This document shows positions 47,637-56,648 of a DNA stretch of 64,000 nucleotides, one piece after another. Source of the DNA: Jiangella alkaliphila (lineage in GTDB: Bacteria > Actinomycetota > Actinomycetes > Jiangellales > Jiangellaceae); contig NZ_LT629791.1 of NCBI RefSeq assembly GCF_900105925.1, positions 186,001 to 250,000 of the forward strand, given 5' to 3'. Under the pieces are notes generated by a model, which saw only the letters and a list, made by a program, of their open reading frames with translations, did no database searches and had not been told where the DNA came from. Position 1 is the stretch's first letter. The number at the start of each line of letters is the position of its first letter. The position numbers were made by a program, and so were the translations under genes.

Positions 47637-50600
47637 ATGCGCCGGTCTCGTCCCCTGCTCGCGCTCTGTGCCGCCGGTCTGCTGGTCGCGGCCGCCGCGC
47701 CGGGCGCCGCCGACCCGGCCCCGGCCGACCTGACGCCGGCCGCCCCGCCCATGACGGACGGCGCATCGTCCAGCGCGACGGTCACGCTGGTCACCGGGCA
47801 CCGGCTGCGGGTCGACAGGTTCGCCGACGGCCGGCAGGCGGTCACCGCGCTGCCCGCGCCGGGCGCCGTCCGGGCGAACCTCAAGGTGGTCGAGCGGCCG
47901 GAGGGCCTCTACGCGATCCCCGCCGAGGCCGAGCCGTACCTCGCGGCCGGGTCGCTGGACCGCGCGCTGTTCAACGTCACCGGCCTGATCGAGCAGGGCT
48001 ACACCGGCGACGCGCTGCCGCTGATCGTCACGTACGCCGGCGGCGGCACCGCCCGGGCCGCGCTGGACGCGCCGGAGCACGCCGTCGTCACCGCCACGCT
48101 GGAGAGCGTGGGCTCGGTCGCCGTCGACGCCACCGCCGCCGACCTGCCCGCGTTCTGGGCCGACGTGGCCGCGGACCTGCCGGACGGCAACGCCCGCCGG
48201 GCCGCGTCAACCATCGAGAAGATCTGGCTGGACGCGCAGGTCCGGCCGGCACTGTCCGAGAGCGTGCCGCAGGTCGGCGCGCCCGCGGCGTGGGCGGCCG
48301 GGTACGACGGCGCCGGCGTCACCGTCGCGGTCCTCGACACCGGTTACGACGCCGCCCACCCGGACCTCGCCGGGCAGGTCGCGGGGGCGGCGGACTTCTC
48401 CGGGAACGGCGTCCAGGACGCGCACGGCCACGGCACCCACGTCGCGGCCACCGTCGCCGGGACCGGTGCGGCCTCCGGCGGCGCCCGCCCTGGCGTCGCG
48501 CCGGGGGCGGACCTGCTGATCGGCAAGGTCCTCGGCGACGACGGCAGCGGCCAGAACTCGTGGCTGATCGAGGGCATGGAGTGGGCGGTCGCGCAGGGCG
48601 CGGACGTCGTCAGCATGAGCCTGTCCAGCGAGGTCACCGACGGTACCGACCCGCTCAGCCAAGCCGTGAACGAGCTGACCGCGGCGAGCGGGACGCTGTT
48701 CGTGGCGGCGGCCGGCAACGAGGGCCCCGGCGCGACCAGCGTCCGGGCGCCGGGGGTGGCCGACGCGGCGCTGAGCGTCGGCGCCGTCGACAAGTCCGAC
48801 GTCCTGGCCGGATTCTCCAGCCGCGGCCCGCGCCTGGGCGACCACGCGATCAAGCCGGAGATCATCGCGCCAGGCGTGGCGATCGTCGCCGCGCGAGCTG
48901 CCGGGACGTCGCTCGGCGACCCCGTCGACGCGCACTACACCAGCCTGGACGGCACTTCGATGGCGACGCCGCACGTGGCCGGCGCGGCCGCGCTGCTGCA
49001 GCAGCGGCACCCGGACTGGGCGGCGGACCGGCTCAAGCAGGCGCTGGTGCAGTCGGCGCAGGAGCTGGACGAGTACACCGTCTACGAGCAGGGCGCCGGC
49101 CGCCTCGACGCCGCCCGCGCCGTCACGCAGACCACCTTCGCCGACACCGCGACGCTGAACCTCGGCACGTACGACTGGCCGCACGACGGCACCGACCCGC
49201 TGGTCACACACGCCGTCACGTACACCAACGACGGCGCCGCGCCGGTCGTCCTGACCCTCGAGGCAACGCTGACCGGCGCCACCGGCGCCCCCGCGCCGGC
49301 CGGCATGCTGACGTTGAGCCGCCCGGAGCTGACCGTCCCGGCCGGCGGCACCGCGACCGTCGACGTCACGCTCGACCCGAACGTCGGCGACCCCGACGTC
49401 TACGGCGGCCGCGTCACCGCCCGCTCGGCCGACGGCGCCGTCGTCGTGCACACGGTCGTGGGCGTGACCAAGGAGCCGCAGACCATCGAGGTGACGATCG
49501 AGGGCATCGACCACGAGGGCGCGCCGGCGGCCGGCACCAGCTCGGCCGAGCTGTGGAGCCTGGACACCGACTGGTGGGGCAGCGGCTTCTTCGGCAGCAA
49601 GGGCGGCGGCAGCCAGCCGGTGGTGTTCCGGGTGCAGCCGGGCACGTACAGCCTGCTCGGCATCCTGTTCAGCCCGGACGAGTCCGGCGAGCAGGCACGC
49701 GAGGTGGCGATCGTCGGCGACACCGAGCTGGAGCTGACCGAGGACACCCACCTCGTGCTGGACGGGCGCACCGCCACGCGCGTCGCCGTCGACACCCCCG
49801 AGCCGACGGAGCACCAGGGCCTCACGCTCGGCTGGTACCGCAGCTCCGAGGAGCACATGTTCAACCTCAAGTACATGCTCGACCAGTACATCGACGTCGC
49901 GTACGCGGCGCCCACCGAGCCGGTGGAGCGGGGCACGTTCGAGTTCTCCAGCCTGTGGGAGCTGTTCGCGCCGGAGCTGACGCTGCGGGCCGGCGGCCGC
50001 GCGCTGGCGCACGAGTACGCGATCGGCTCGCCGAAGATCGACGGCCGGCACCGCTACCCCGTCGCCGACGCCGGCACCGGCACCCCCGCCGAGCTGGCCG
50101 GCCGCGACCTCACCGGCGCCGCCGCGCTGGTCCGCCGCTCCGACGAGATCAACGTCTCCGACCAGGCGGCCGCGGCTGCCGCCGCGGGCGCGTCGGCGGT
50201 GATCGTCCACCATGACCGGCCCGGCTGGCTGCTCACGGAGGTCGCCGAGGGCACGGCCGTCCCGGTGGTGACGATCTCGCAGGCCGACGGGGTGATGCTG
50301 CTGGCCCGGCTGCCTGTCCTCCAGTTCGACGGGGTGGCCGTCAGCCCGTACCTGTACGACCTCATGCAGTCGTGGCCCGCGGCGATCCCGTCCGACGTGT
50401 CCGAGCGGGTGCGCCCGCGCGACCTCGCCGAGCTGGACAGCACCTACGTCGCGACCGGTCCCGAGCACCTGGGCAACGAGGCGCGACACGCGTTCCGGCC
50501 GTACGACAACTACTCCATCCGCAGCCCGCGCGAGGTGGCGCTGCCGTCGCACCGCGACGAGTGGGTCTCGCCCGGCGACACCCGCTGGCAGCAGTTCGTG

Positions 50601-51362
50601 TGGGCGCAGCGGCTGCTGGTCGCGGGCATGATCGAGGGCGAGCGCACGTACACGGCCGGCGAGTCCGACCCGCGGTCGTGGTTCGGCCCGGTGGTCCGGC
50701 CGGGTGTGCCGCTCGACACGGATCACTACGGGCAGTACGGCATGCCCGGCTTCCGCGAGGGTGACGAGCTCACCGTCCTGGTCCGCTCGTTCCTCGACGG
50801 CAGCGACCGCAACGGCGACGAGGCCGGCGTCGACACGACCGCGGCCCGGCTCTACCGCGACGGCACGCTGGTCGCCGAGCGCGATGCGGTGTACGGCGGC
50901 TGGCCGGCGGCGCCGGGGTCCGCGACCTACCGCCTCGAGCTGGACGTCGACCGCGACGCGCCCTGGTGGGAGCGGTCGACGTCGACCCGGACGGCGTGGA
51001 CGTTCGAGTCGGCGCGACCGGCCGCCGGTTCGCGGGCGGCGCTGCCACTGCTGCAGGTCGACTACGCCGTCGACGTGGACCAGTGGGGCGCGGTGAGCGA
51101 CCGCACCCGCACCCGCGTCGGCCTGACGGTGCACCGGCAGGCCGACGCCGCCCCGGTGACCGGCGGCGGGCTGCGGCTCTGGGCCTCCTACGACGACGGC
51201 GCCAGCTGGCAGCCCGCGCGGGTCACCCGCCGAGGTTCGGCGTACACCGCGATGCTGGACCCCGACCGCGCCGCCGACGCCGTCAGCCTCCGGGTCGAGG
51301 CCTGGGACGGCGACGGTAACTGGATCGAGCAGACCGTGCTGCGCGCATACGGCCTGCGCTGA
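47637..51362 (+). CDS. Secreted S8 family serine peptidase (subtilase), 1241 residues
   Basis: A multi-domain exported subtilisin-like protease. Signal peptide 'LLALCAAGLLVAAAAPGAA'; a propeptide region to about residue 200; catalytic domain with D234 ('VAVLDTGYDAAHPDL'), H265 ('AHGHGTHVAATVAG') and S441 ('DGTSMATPHVAGAAALL'), so the triad is intact. Ig-like modules follow ('VLTLEATLTGA'), then a PA-like insert ('ALVRRSDEINVSDQAAAAAAAGASAVIVHHD') and a long C-terminal beta-rich part. The length and long C-terminus resemble large actinobacterial secreted subtilases. It probably degrades or processes extracellular proteins. The leader hairpin may tune expression. Confidence 0.92.
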   Translation: MRRSRPLLALCAAGLLVAAAAPGAADPAPADLTPAAPPMTDGASSSATVTLVTGHRLRVDRFADGRQAVTALPAPGAVRANLKVVERPEGLYAIPAEAEPYLAAGSLDRALFNVTGLIEQGYTGDALPLIVTYAGGGTARAALDAPEHAVVTATLESVGSVAVDATAADLPAFWADVAADLPDGNARRAASTIEKIWLDAQVRPALSESVPQVGAPAAWAAGYDGAGVTVAVLDTGYDAAHPDLAGQVAGAADFSGNGVQDAHGHGTHVAATVAGTGAASGGARPGVAPGADLLIGKVLGDDGSGQNSWLIEGMEWAVAQGADVVSMSLSSEVTDGTDPLSQAVNELTAASGTLFVAAAGNEGPGATSVRAPGVADAALSVGAVDKSDVLAGFSSRGPRLGDHAIKPEIIAPGVAIVAARAAGTSLGDPVDAHYTSLDGTSMATPHVAGAAALLQQRHPDWAADRLKQALVQSAQELDEYTVYEQGAGRLDAARAVTQTTFADTATLNLGTYDWPHDGTDPLVTHAVTYTNDGAAPVVLTLEATLTGATGAPAPAGMLTLSRPELTVPAGGTATVDVTLDPNVGDPDVYGGRVTARSADGAVVVHTVVGVTKEPQTIEVTIEGIDHEGAPAAGTSSAELWSLDTDWWGSGFFGSKGGGSQPVVFRVQPGTYSLLGILFSPDESGEQAREVAIVGDTELELTEDTHLVLDGRTATRVAVDTPEPTEHQGLTLGWYRSSEEHMFNLKYMLDQYIDVAYAAPTEPVERGTFEFSSLWELFAPELTLRAGGRALAHEYAIGSPKIDGRHRYPVADAGTGTPAELAGRDLTGAAALVRRSDEINVSDQAAAAAAAGASAVIVHHDRPGWLLTEVAEGTAVPVVTISQADGVMLLARLPVLQFDGVAVSPYLYDLMQSWPAAIPSDVSERVRPRDLAELDSTYVATGPEHLGNEARHAFRPYDNYSIRSPREVALPSHRDEWVSPGDTRWQQFVWAQRLLVAGMIEGERTYTAGESDPRSWFGPVVRPGVPLDTDHYGQYGMPGFREGDELTVLVRSFLDGSDRNGDEAGVDTTAARLYRDGTLVAERDAVYGGWPAAPGSATYRLELDVDRDAPWWERSTSTRTAWTFESARPAAGSRAALPLLQVDYAVDVDQWGAVSDRTRTRVGLTVHRQADAAPVTGGGLRLWASYDDGASWQPARVTRRGSAYTAMLDPDRAADAVSLRVEAWDGDGNWIEQTVLRAYGLR

Positions 51363-51382
51363 CCACCCGGCCCTGAACCGCT

Positions 51383-51485
51383 CTCGCCCCACCAGAAGTT
51401 GATCTTGGAGTTCTGGGGCAATTACCGGGCGAAATGTCCGATAGATGGCCCACTTTCTCCAAGATCAACTTCGGGGTGGGGCGAG
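51383..51485. repeat. Palindromic repeat, copy 2, with extended outer arms
   Basis: The 76-bp core (51396-51471) has arms AAGTTGATCTTGGAG and their exact complement, and the same core words GGCAATT and GAAATGTCC as the copy at 3704-3779. Here there is an extra outer pair: CTCGCCCCACC (51383-51393) and GGTGGGGCGAG (51475-51485). It separates the convergent subtilase and LuxR-type genes and ends directly at the latter's stop codon. Confidence 0.8.
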
Positions 51486-52502
51486 CTAGTCCGCGCCGCC
51501 GCGAGCACCCGCCGGCCCGTAGCCGTCCAGCCAGCCGTGCTGGGCGGCGTGCCAACCCAGTTGCATGCGGGTGGAGACCTGGGCGCGGTCGAGCAGCGCG
51601 CTGATCCGCCGGTGCACGGTGCGGATGCTCAGCCCCAGCTGGCCGGCGATCGCCTTGTCCGTCAGCCCGGCCAGCAGCAGCGACACCAGCTGTGCGTCGG
51701 CCGGGGGCAGCCGCTGCGGCTGGCCATCGCCGGGCGTCTGCGCCGTCAGAGCGGACAGCTCGAACGCCCGCTCCCACAGCGACTCGAACAGCGCGATCAG
51801 TGCCGCCAGCAGCCCGCTGCGATGCACGACCATGAACGTCGGCTCGGTCTCGGGGTCGTCGGGGGTCAGTGGCACGAACGCCTCCGACCCGTCGATCAGC
51901 GCGAACTTCACCGGCAGCTCGTCGACGACGCGAGCCTGTTCGCCGGCGGCGACGTAGCGCGCGACGGCCGCGCTGCCGCCGTCGGACTCCAGCACCGACC
52001 GTTCGTAGACGGCGCGGGCGGTGACGCCGCGGGCGAGCAGGTCCAGCTCGGTGTCGTTGGCCTCGTGCGGGATCGCGAACGTCGGCTTGACCAGCACCAG
52101 CACCTCACGCTCGGCGCGCCGTTGGAGCTGCTGGAAGCGCTGCGCGACCGCCGGGCGCCCGACGACGACCTCGACCAGCTCGGCCGCCTCGCGCGGCCGG
52201 CGGCTGGCGCGGTACCGCCGCAGCAGCTCGTCGACGACCCGGCGGGTCTCCTGGAGCTCGGCCTGCCGCTGCAGGATCAGCGGCTCGATCGCGATGTCCG
52301 GCGGCGTCGCCAGGAACCGCGGCGTGCGGTCGGCCGTGCGGCTCATCAGCCCCTTGGCCTCGAGCGACGCGAGCACCGCCGCGGTCTCGTCGAGCGACAG
52401 CCCGAGCCCGGTCGCGATGGCCGCCGCGGTGTCGGCGGGCGAGTCGACGAGGGCGCCGTAGACCTGCTCCTCGACGGCGGTGACGCCCGCGGCTTCCAGC
52501 AT
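51486..52502 (-). CDS. LuxR-type regulator with TrmB-like N-terminus
   Basis: A 338-residue regulator. Residues about 8-65 form a TrmB-like winged helix ('QVYGALVDSPADTAAAIATGLGLSLDETAAVLASLEAKGLMSR' in blocks), the middle region resembles a phospholipase-D-like sensor fold, and the C-terminal 60 residues are a LuxR/GerE helix-turn-helix ('LLLAGLTDKAIAGQLGLSIRTVHRRISALLDRA'). This layout is common in actinobacterial regulators of unknown ligand. It follows the DapA-family gene by 22 bp on the same strand. The gene's 3' end touches repeat copy 2. Confidence 0.82.
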   Translation of the reverse strand: MLEAAGVTAVEEQVYGALVDSPADTAAAIATGLGLSLDETAAVLASLEAKGLMSRTADRTPRFLATPPDIAIEPLILQRQAELQETRRVVDELLRRYRASRRPREAAELVEVVVGRPAVAQRFQQLQRRAEREVLVLVKPTFAIPHEANDTELDLLARGVTARAVYERSVLESDGGSAAVARYVAAGEQARVVDELPVKFALIDGSEAFVPLTPDDPETEPTFMVVHRSGLLAALIALFESLWERAFELSALTAQTPGDGQPQRLPPADAQLVSLLLAGLTDKAIAGQLGLSIRTVHRRISALLDRAQVSTRMQLGWHAAQHGWLDGYGPAGARGGAD

Positions 52503-52524
52503 CTGGCCACGGTAACCGGTGCGA

Positions 52525-53454
52525 TCAGGCCGGGAACAGCTCCGGCAGCAGCCGGTGGGCGTCGGCGCCGGCCGGCGCGACGGCGTCGTGCGGGGCCGAC
52601 GACGCGGGCCAGCGCAGGGTCGTCCCGACGTCGGCCCAGCCGCCGACGGTGGCGAGGAACTTGTCCAGGGCCGGGTTGGACAGCCCGGCGGCCTGCAGCG
52701 GGGCGATGTGCCGGCGGAACAGCTCGGCGATGCGCGCCTCCAGGTCGAGCGCGTCCTCCGGGTCCGTCGTCATCATCCGGTACCAGGCGACGGCGCCACA
52801 CGGCGACATCGCGGCGACGTTGGAGTAGCTGCCGTGCGCGCCCCGGGCGATCCCCGTCGCCAGCAGGTGACCGGGCACGAAGACGGACAGGTCGCCGGCC
52901 GACTCGGCCATCGCCGCGTACCAGTCCTCGTCGCCGCCGGCCATCTTCACCCCGATCAGCGACGGCGTCGCCGCGGCGGCCCGCGCCAGCAGCGCCGGCC
53001 CGACCTGCGTCTTCGCGTGCGGCGGGTTGTAGAGGATGAGCGGCACCGGCCCGGCGGCCGCGGCCGCACCGGCGAGGAAGCGCACGACCTCGTCGTCGTT
53101 CAGCGGCACCCAGTCGGGCAGGATCACCTGGATCGCGCCCGGCTCCAGCGCCGCGGCCCGGCGGATCCGGCCCATCATCACCGGCGTCGCGGGGTGCGAA
53201 CCGCCCAGCTGGAACGGCAGCCCGGCCGCCTCGCACCGCGTCGCCAGCACCTCGTTGACGCGGTCGAACTCGTCCTCGTCGATGGCGTGGAACTCCCCCG
53301 CCGTCCCGTGCGCGTAGACGCCGTCGACCCCGCTGGCTACCAGCGTGTCGACCTGCGCGGCCAGCCGGCACCAGTCGATCGCGCCGTCGCCGCCCAGCGG
53401 CAGCAGCACCGTCCCCCACACGCCTCTGACATCGACCGCCCGCAGCGCCTTCAT
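52525..53454 (-). CDS. DapA-family (dihydrodipicolinate synthase-like) aldolase/lyase
   Basis: A 309-residue TIM-barrel protein of the DHDPS/NAL superfamily. The Schiff-base lysine is K170 in 'LIGVKMAGGD', the catalytic Tyr is Y142 in 'PLILYNPPHAK', and the 'GVYAHGTAGEFHAI' loop replaces the usual GTTGE. Members split or form 2-keto acids (for example 2-keto-3-deoxy sugar acids or sialic acid); the altered GTAGEF loop and isolation from lysine genes make a catabolic role more likely than DapA. TAGGCT 7 bases before the ATG and no ribosome-binding site suggest a leaderless transcript. Cotranscribed with a LuxR-type regulator. Confidence 0.85.
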   Translation of the reverse strand: MKALRAVDVRGVWGTVLLPLGGDGAIDWCRLAAQVDTLVASGVDGVYAHGTAGEFHAIDEDEFDRVNEVLATRCEAAGLPFQLGGSHPATPVMMGRIRRAAALEPGAIQVILPDWVPLNDDEVVRFLAGAAAAAGPVPLILYNPPHAKTQVGPALLARAAAATPSLIGVKMAGGDEDWYAAMAESAGDLSVFVPGHLLATGIARGAHGSYSNVAAMSPCGAVAWYRMMTTDPEDALDLEARIAELFRRHIAPLQAAGLSNPALDKFLATVGGWADVGTTLRWPASSAPHDAVAPAGADAHRLLPELFPA

Positions 53455-53547
53455 AGCGACGAGCCTAGAGGCCGGGGCGGGCCCGGAGTCGGGAGTGATC
53501 GCCTCGAGTGGTCTTCGGTAGTGGTCAGCACCGTACTTCGTGCAGCC

Positions 53548-55059
53548 TTAGCCCGCCCGCGGGGGCGGCTTCAGGAAGTGGTGTCCGGTGGGGCTGCGCC
53601 ATCGGGTGGTGCCGTCGGGTTGTCGTTCGACGGTCCAGTTGGCGTGGTGTTTGAGCAGGTGATGGGTTTCGCAGAGCGCGTGGCAGTTCGCGGCCGAGGT
53701 GGCGCCGCCGGCGGCGAACGGGACGATGTGGTCGAGGTCGCAGCTGCGGGCGGCCCGGTGGCAGCCCGGTGCGCGGCAGGTGCGGTCGCGGGCGGTGATG
53801 AAGTCGGCCAGCGCCTTGGTGGGCCGATACTTCCTGCGCCCGAGGTCGAGCAGCTGCCCCGTGCCGGGATCGGTGGATAGCCAGGTCCACACCCCCTCGG
53901 CGGCCAAGGCTCGCGCGACGTGGGCGGGGATCGGCCCGTACCCGTCCAGCTCGCCGGGCTCGTCGGTCAGCCCGCACAGTGCCGTGAACGGGATCGTGAC
54001 GTGCACGCTGATCGGCCGCCGCCGCGGCCCGGTCGTCACCGCCGTTGCTCGCTCGGGCGGGCCGCTGCTCGTCGCAGCCGCGGCAGTCTGGCCGGGGGTG
54101 GGGTCGGGGGTGGGGCGAGTGGCGGCGTCGGCGCAGGCGGTGAGGGCTTCCCAGCCCAGGTCGGCGAGGGCGTCGGCGCGGCGCTGGTCTCGGGTGCGGG
54201 CCGGCCTCCCGGCGGCGGCGTCGGCGCGCTTGGCGTCCGCGGCGGCGACGTTCAACGCCGTGTCGATCGCGGTGGCGTCCTCCGCCGGCATCAGCGCCTC
54301 GACGAACGACATCCCGTCCGACGCCGGCGTGACGGCCACATACCGGCGGTCACGAGCACGCCGGTGACGCTCGGCGGTCTCGACCGGCGCGAGCTCATGC
54401 AGCAACCGCTTGATCAGCGCCCGCAGAGCAACAGAATCCAGGTGCGGCGCCTTCGGCAACACCGCGGCCTCCACCCGCTCCCGCACGGCCGGGTCCTGTC
54501 CGCCGAGCTCGTCGGTGATGACTCGAGCACGCCGCAGATCGATCAACCCGGCCGACAGGCAAGCGTGCGTGTCGGGGAAGTCCTCGACCAGCTGCAGCGA
54601 GTGACCGACCAGGTTCTCCGCCTGCCTGGCGGTGAGGTGGCAGCGCCCGGCCACCGCGACCGCGGTGTTCGTCACCGGGTTCGCCGACCTGTACCCGGTC
54701 TGGTCGGGGCGCATCTCCGCCCGTGAGGCGAGCGCGGCCGAGACCGCCGCCTGCAGACCCTCGGTCCACGCCTCCAACCGGCCGAGCGCCGCGGCCACCT
54801 CCAGCAGGTCACCCGCCTCGGCATGCGCCGGGTCGAACCGGGCGACCATCGCCGCCAGCTCCGGCCCCGGAGGCAACTCGTCCGCGTCGGGCGGGAACAC
54901 CGCCGCCGCAGGCACCGCGGCGTAGCCGGCGGCCAGCAGGTCCAGCTGAGCATCCAGGTCGGGATCGATCACATCGCACGGGTCCAGCACCACGCACTCA
55001 CCCTCCGACGCCGGGCCTATACCCGGCGACGGAGCAGACAGCAGCGCTTCCTCGAACAT
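53548..55059 (-). CDS. HNH endonuclease with DUF222 (13E12-repeat type)
   Basis: A 503-residue protein. Residues about 30-330 are the DUF222 region ('LEVAAALGRLEAWTEGLQAAVSAALASRAEM', 'LTARQAENLVGHSLQLVEDFPDTHACLSAGLIDLRRARVI' in blocks). The C-terminus is an HNH nuclease: 'DRTCRAPGCHRAARSCDLDHIVPFAAGGATSAANCHALCETHH', with the zinc Cys pairs and the catalytic DH. This multi-copy actinobacterial family (REP13E12-like) is often seen as a mobile or repetitive gene. ATG 55059 follows TAGGGT by 7 bases, consistent with leaderless transcription. The physiological role is unknown. Confidence 0.92.
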   Translation of the reverse strand: MFEEALLSAPSPGIGPASEGECVVLDPCDVIDPDLDAQLDLLAAGYAAVPAAAVFPPDADELPPGPELAAMVARFDPAHAEAGDLLEVAAALGRLEAWTEGLQAAVSAALASRAEMRPDQTGYRSANPVTNTAVAVAGRCHLTARQAENLVGHSLQLVEDFPDTHACLSAGLIDLRRARVITDELGGQDPAVRERVEAAVLPKAPHLDSVALRALIKRLLHELAPVETAERHRRARDRRYVAVTPASDGMSFVEALMPAEDATAIDTALNVAAADAKRADAAAGRPARTRDQRRADALADLGWEALTACADAATRPTPDPTPGQTAAAATSSGPPERATAVTTGPRRRPISVHVTIPFTALCGLTDEPGELDGYGPIPAHVARALAAEGVWTWLSTDPGTGQLLDLGRRKYRPTKALADFITARDRTCRAPGCHRAARSCDLDHIVPFAAGGATSAANCHALCETHHLLKHHANWTVERQPDGTTRWRSPTGHHFLKPPPRAG

Positions 55060-55157
55060 GCGAACCACCCTAGCCGGGCCCACCGACAAGATCAATTCGA
55101 CGCCACTCACCCGGCTCGGAAGAGTCGGGCACGGGCAGGATGACCCATGATGTCCCC

Positions 55158-56126
55158 ATGCGCATCGTGGTGATCGGCGGGACCGGTCATGTCGGCACGT
55201 ACCTGATCCCGCGGCTGGTCGCCGCCGGCCACCAGGTCGTCAACCTCAGCCGCGGCACCCGCCGTCCGTACTCGGAGCACCCGGCCTGGGCGGAGGTCGA
55301 GCAGCTGGTCGCCGACCGGGAGGCGGAGGACCGGGCCGGGACGTTCGCCGGCCGGGTCGCCGGCCTGGGGCCGGACGTCGTCGTCGACATGGTCTGCTTC
55401 ACCGAGGAGTCCGCGCGTCAGCTGGTCGACGGGCTGCGCGGCCGGGTGGCGCACCTCGTGCACTGCGGGTCGATCTGGATGCACGGGCCGAGCCGGTCCA
55501 TCCCGCTGCACGAGGACAGCGAGACGGTCCCGTTCGGCGAGTACGGGGTGCAGAAGGCGGCCATCGCGCGGCTGCTGCGCGACGAGACCGCCGGCGGCGG
55601 GCTGGTGACGACGTCACTGCATCCCGGGCACATCAGCGGGCCGGGCTGGCACCCGATCAACCCGCTCGGCAACCTCGACCCGTCGGTGTGGACGGCGCTG
55701 GCCTCGGGCGCGCCGCTGGCCGTCCCCGGCATCGGCGCGGAGCTGTTGCACCACGTCCACGCCGACGACGTCGCGCAGGGCTTCCAGCTGGCGATCGAGA
55801 ACCGCGACGCCGCGGCCGGCGAGGCGTTCCACGTCACGGCGCCATCGGCGCTGACGGTGCGCGGCTTCGCCGGGTACGCGGCGGGCTGGTTCGGTCGCGA
55901 GGCGGCGCTGGAGTTCGTCGGCTGGGACGAGTTCCGCGCCCGCACCGCGCCGGAGTACGCGGAGCAGAGCTGGGACCACCTGTCGCGGAGCCAGTTCGCC
56001 TCGATCGACAAGGCGGTGCGGCTGCTCGGCTACGCCCCGCGGTACACGCCGGAGGCGGCGGTCCGCGAGGCGGTCGAGTGGCTGGCGGGCCACGATCAGC
56101 TCGACGTCGAGCTCAGCGCCGGATGA
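55158..56126 (+). CDS. NAD-dependent epimerase/dehydratase family protein
   Basis: A 322-residue SDR-fold protein starting 'MRIVVIGGTGHVGTYLIPRLVAAGHQVV', a GxxGxxG NAD(P) site at the very N-terminus. 'VHCGSIWMHG' and 'EYGVQKAAIARLL' occupy the Ser and YxxxK positions (Y-G-V-Q-K). C-terminal 'TVRGFAGYAAGWFG' and 'RYTPEAAVREAVEWL' fit atypical/extended epimerases. ATG 55158 is preferred over 55140 because the fold starts there. Its 3' end overlaps the convergent DUF1772 gene by 14 bp. Substrate unknown. Confidence 0.85.
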   Translation: MRIVVIGGTGHVGTYLIPRLVAAGHQVVNLSRGTRRPYSEHPAWAEVEQLVADREAEDRAGTFAGRVAGLGPDVVVDMVCFTEESARQLVDGLRGRVAHLVHCGSIWMHGPSRSIPLHEDSETVPFGEYGVQKAAIARLLRDETAGGGLVTTSLHPGHISGPGWHPINPLGNLDPSVWTALASGAPLAVPGIGAELLHHVHADDVAQGFQLAIENRDAAAGEAFHVTAPSALTVRGFAGYAAGWFGREAALEFVGWDEFRARTAPEYAEQSWDHLSRSQFASIDKAVRLLGYAPRYTPEAAVREAVEWLAGHDQLDVELSAG

Positions 56127-56598
56127 GGTAGGTCGCGAACAGCACGACCGACGCCGTCGAGCTGACCAGCCGGACGTGGTTCCAGGCGGTCCAGCGCGAC
56201 AGGTAGCGCTCCCAGACCTCGGCGCCGGCGGCGCTGGCCGGGTCGGCGGCGTGCAGCTGCTCGTTGAGCGGGACGTTGAACGCCATCGTCACGACGAACG
56301 TGCCGACGAGGATCACCAGGGCCGCCGCCAGCAGCAGCCCGGACGCCGGCCGGTCCAGCCGGAAGAACGTCGAGATCGTCAGGCCGAGCGAGACCAGCGC
56401 CGTCCCGCCGAACGCCAGCCCGAAGACCGGGTTGAGGATGACGACGTTGATCTGCTGCATCGCGGCGATCGCCTCGGGGACCGGGCGCTTCGCCAGGGCG
56501 GGCATCAGGGCGATGGAGCAGAAGAACCACAGACCGGCCATGAGGGCGCTGCCGGTGATCGCGATGACGGTGGCGGTGGTCTCGAGGCTGCCGGACAT
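56113..56598 (-). CDS. DUF1772 (anthrone oxygenase-like) membrane protein
   Basis: A 161-residue protein with four predicted membrane helices. 'SALMAGLWFFCSIALMPAL', 'QQINVVILNPVFGLAFGGTALVSLGL' and 'MAFNVPLNEQL' followed by 'YLSRWTAWNHVRLVSSTASVVLFATYL' match DUF1772, a family related to anthrone oxygenases. GGAGA lies before ATG 56598. It lies 50 bp after the NmrA-like gene on the same strand and may be cotranscribed with it. Function unproven in bacteria. Confidence 0.85.
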   Translation of the reverse strand: MSGSLETTATVIAITGSALMAGLWFFCSIALMPALAKRPVPEAIAAMQQINVVILNPVFGLAFGGTALVSLGLTISTFFRLDRPASGLLLAAALVILVGTFVVTMAFNVPLNEQLHAADPASAAGAEVWERYLSRWTAWNHVRLVSSTASVVLFATYLIRR

Positions 56599-56648
56599 GG
56601 CCGGTCTCCTTCGCTGGTCTCGGTGTGCGGAGGGGGTCGTTGGGCTGG

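Noticed and set aside
51396-51471. Repeat copy 2 as part of a short protein-coding gene
   Set aside because: Both copies give similar short peptides in one frame, but only because the DNA is repeated; frames lack ribosome-binding sites and run into other genes out of frame.
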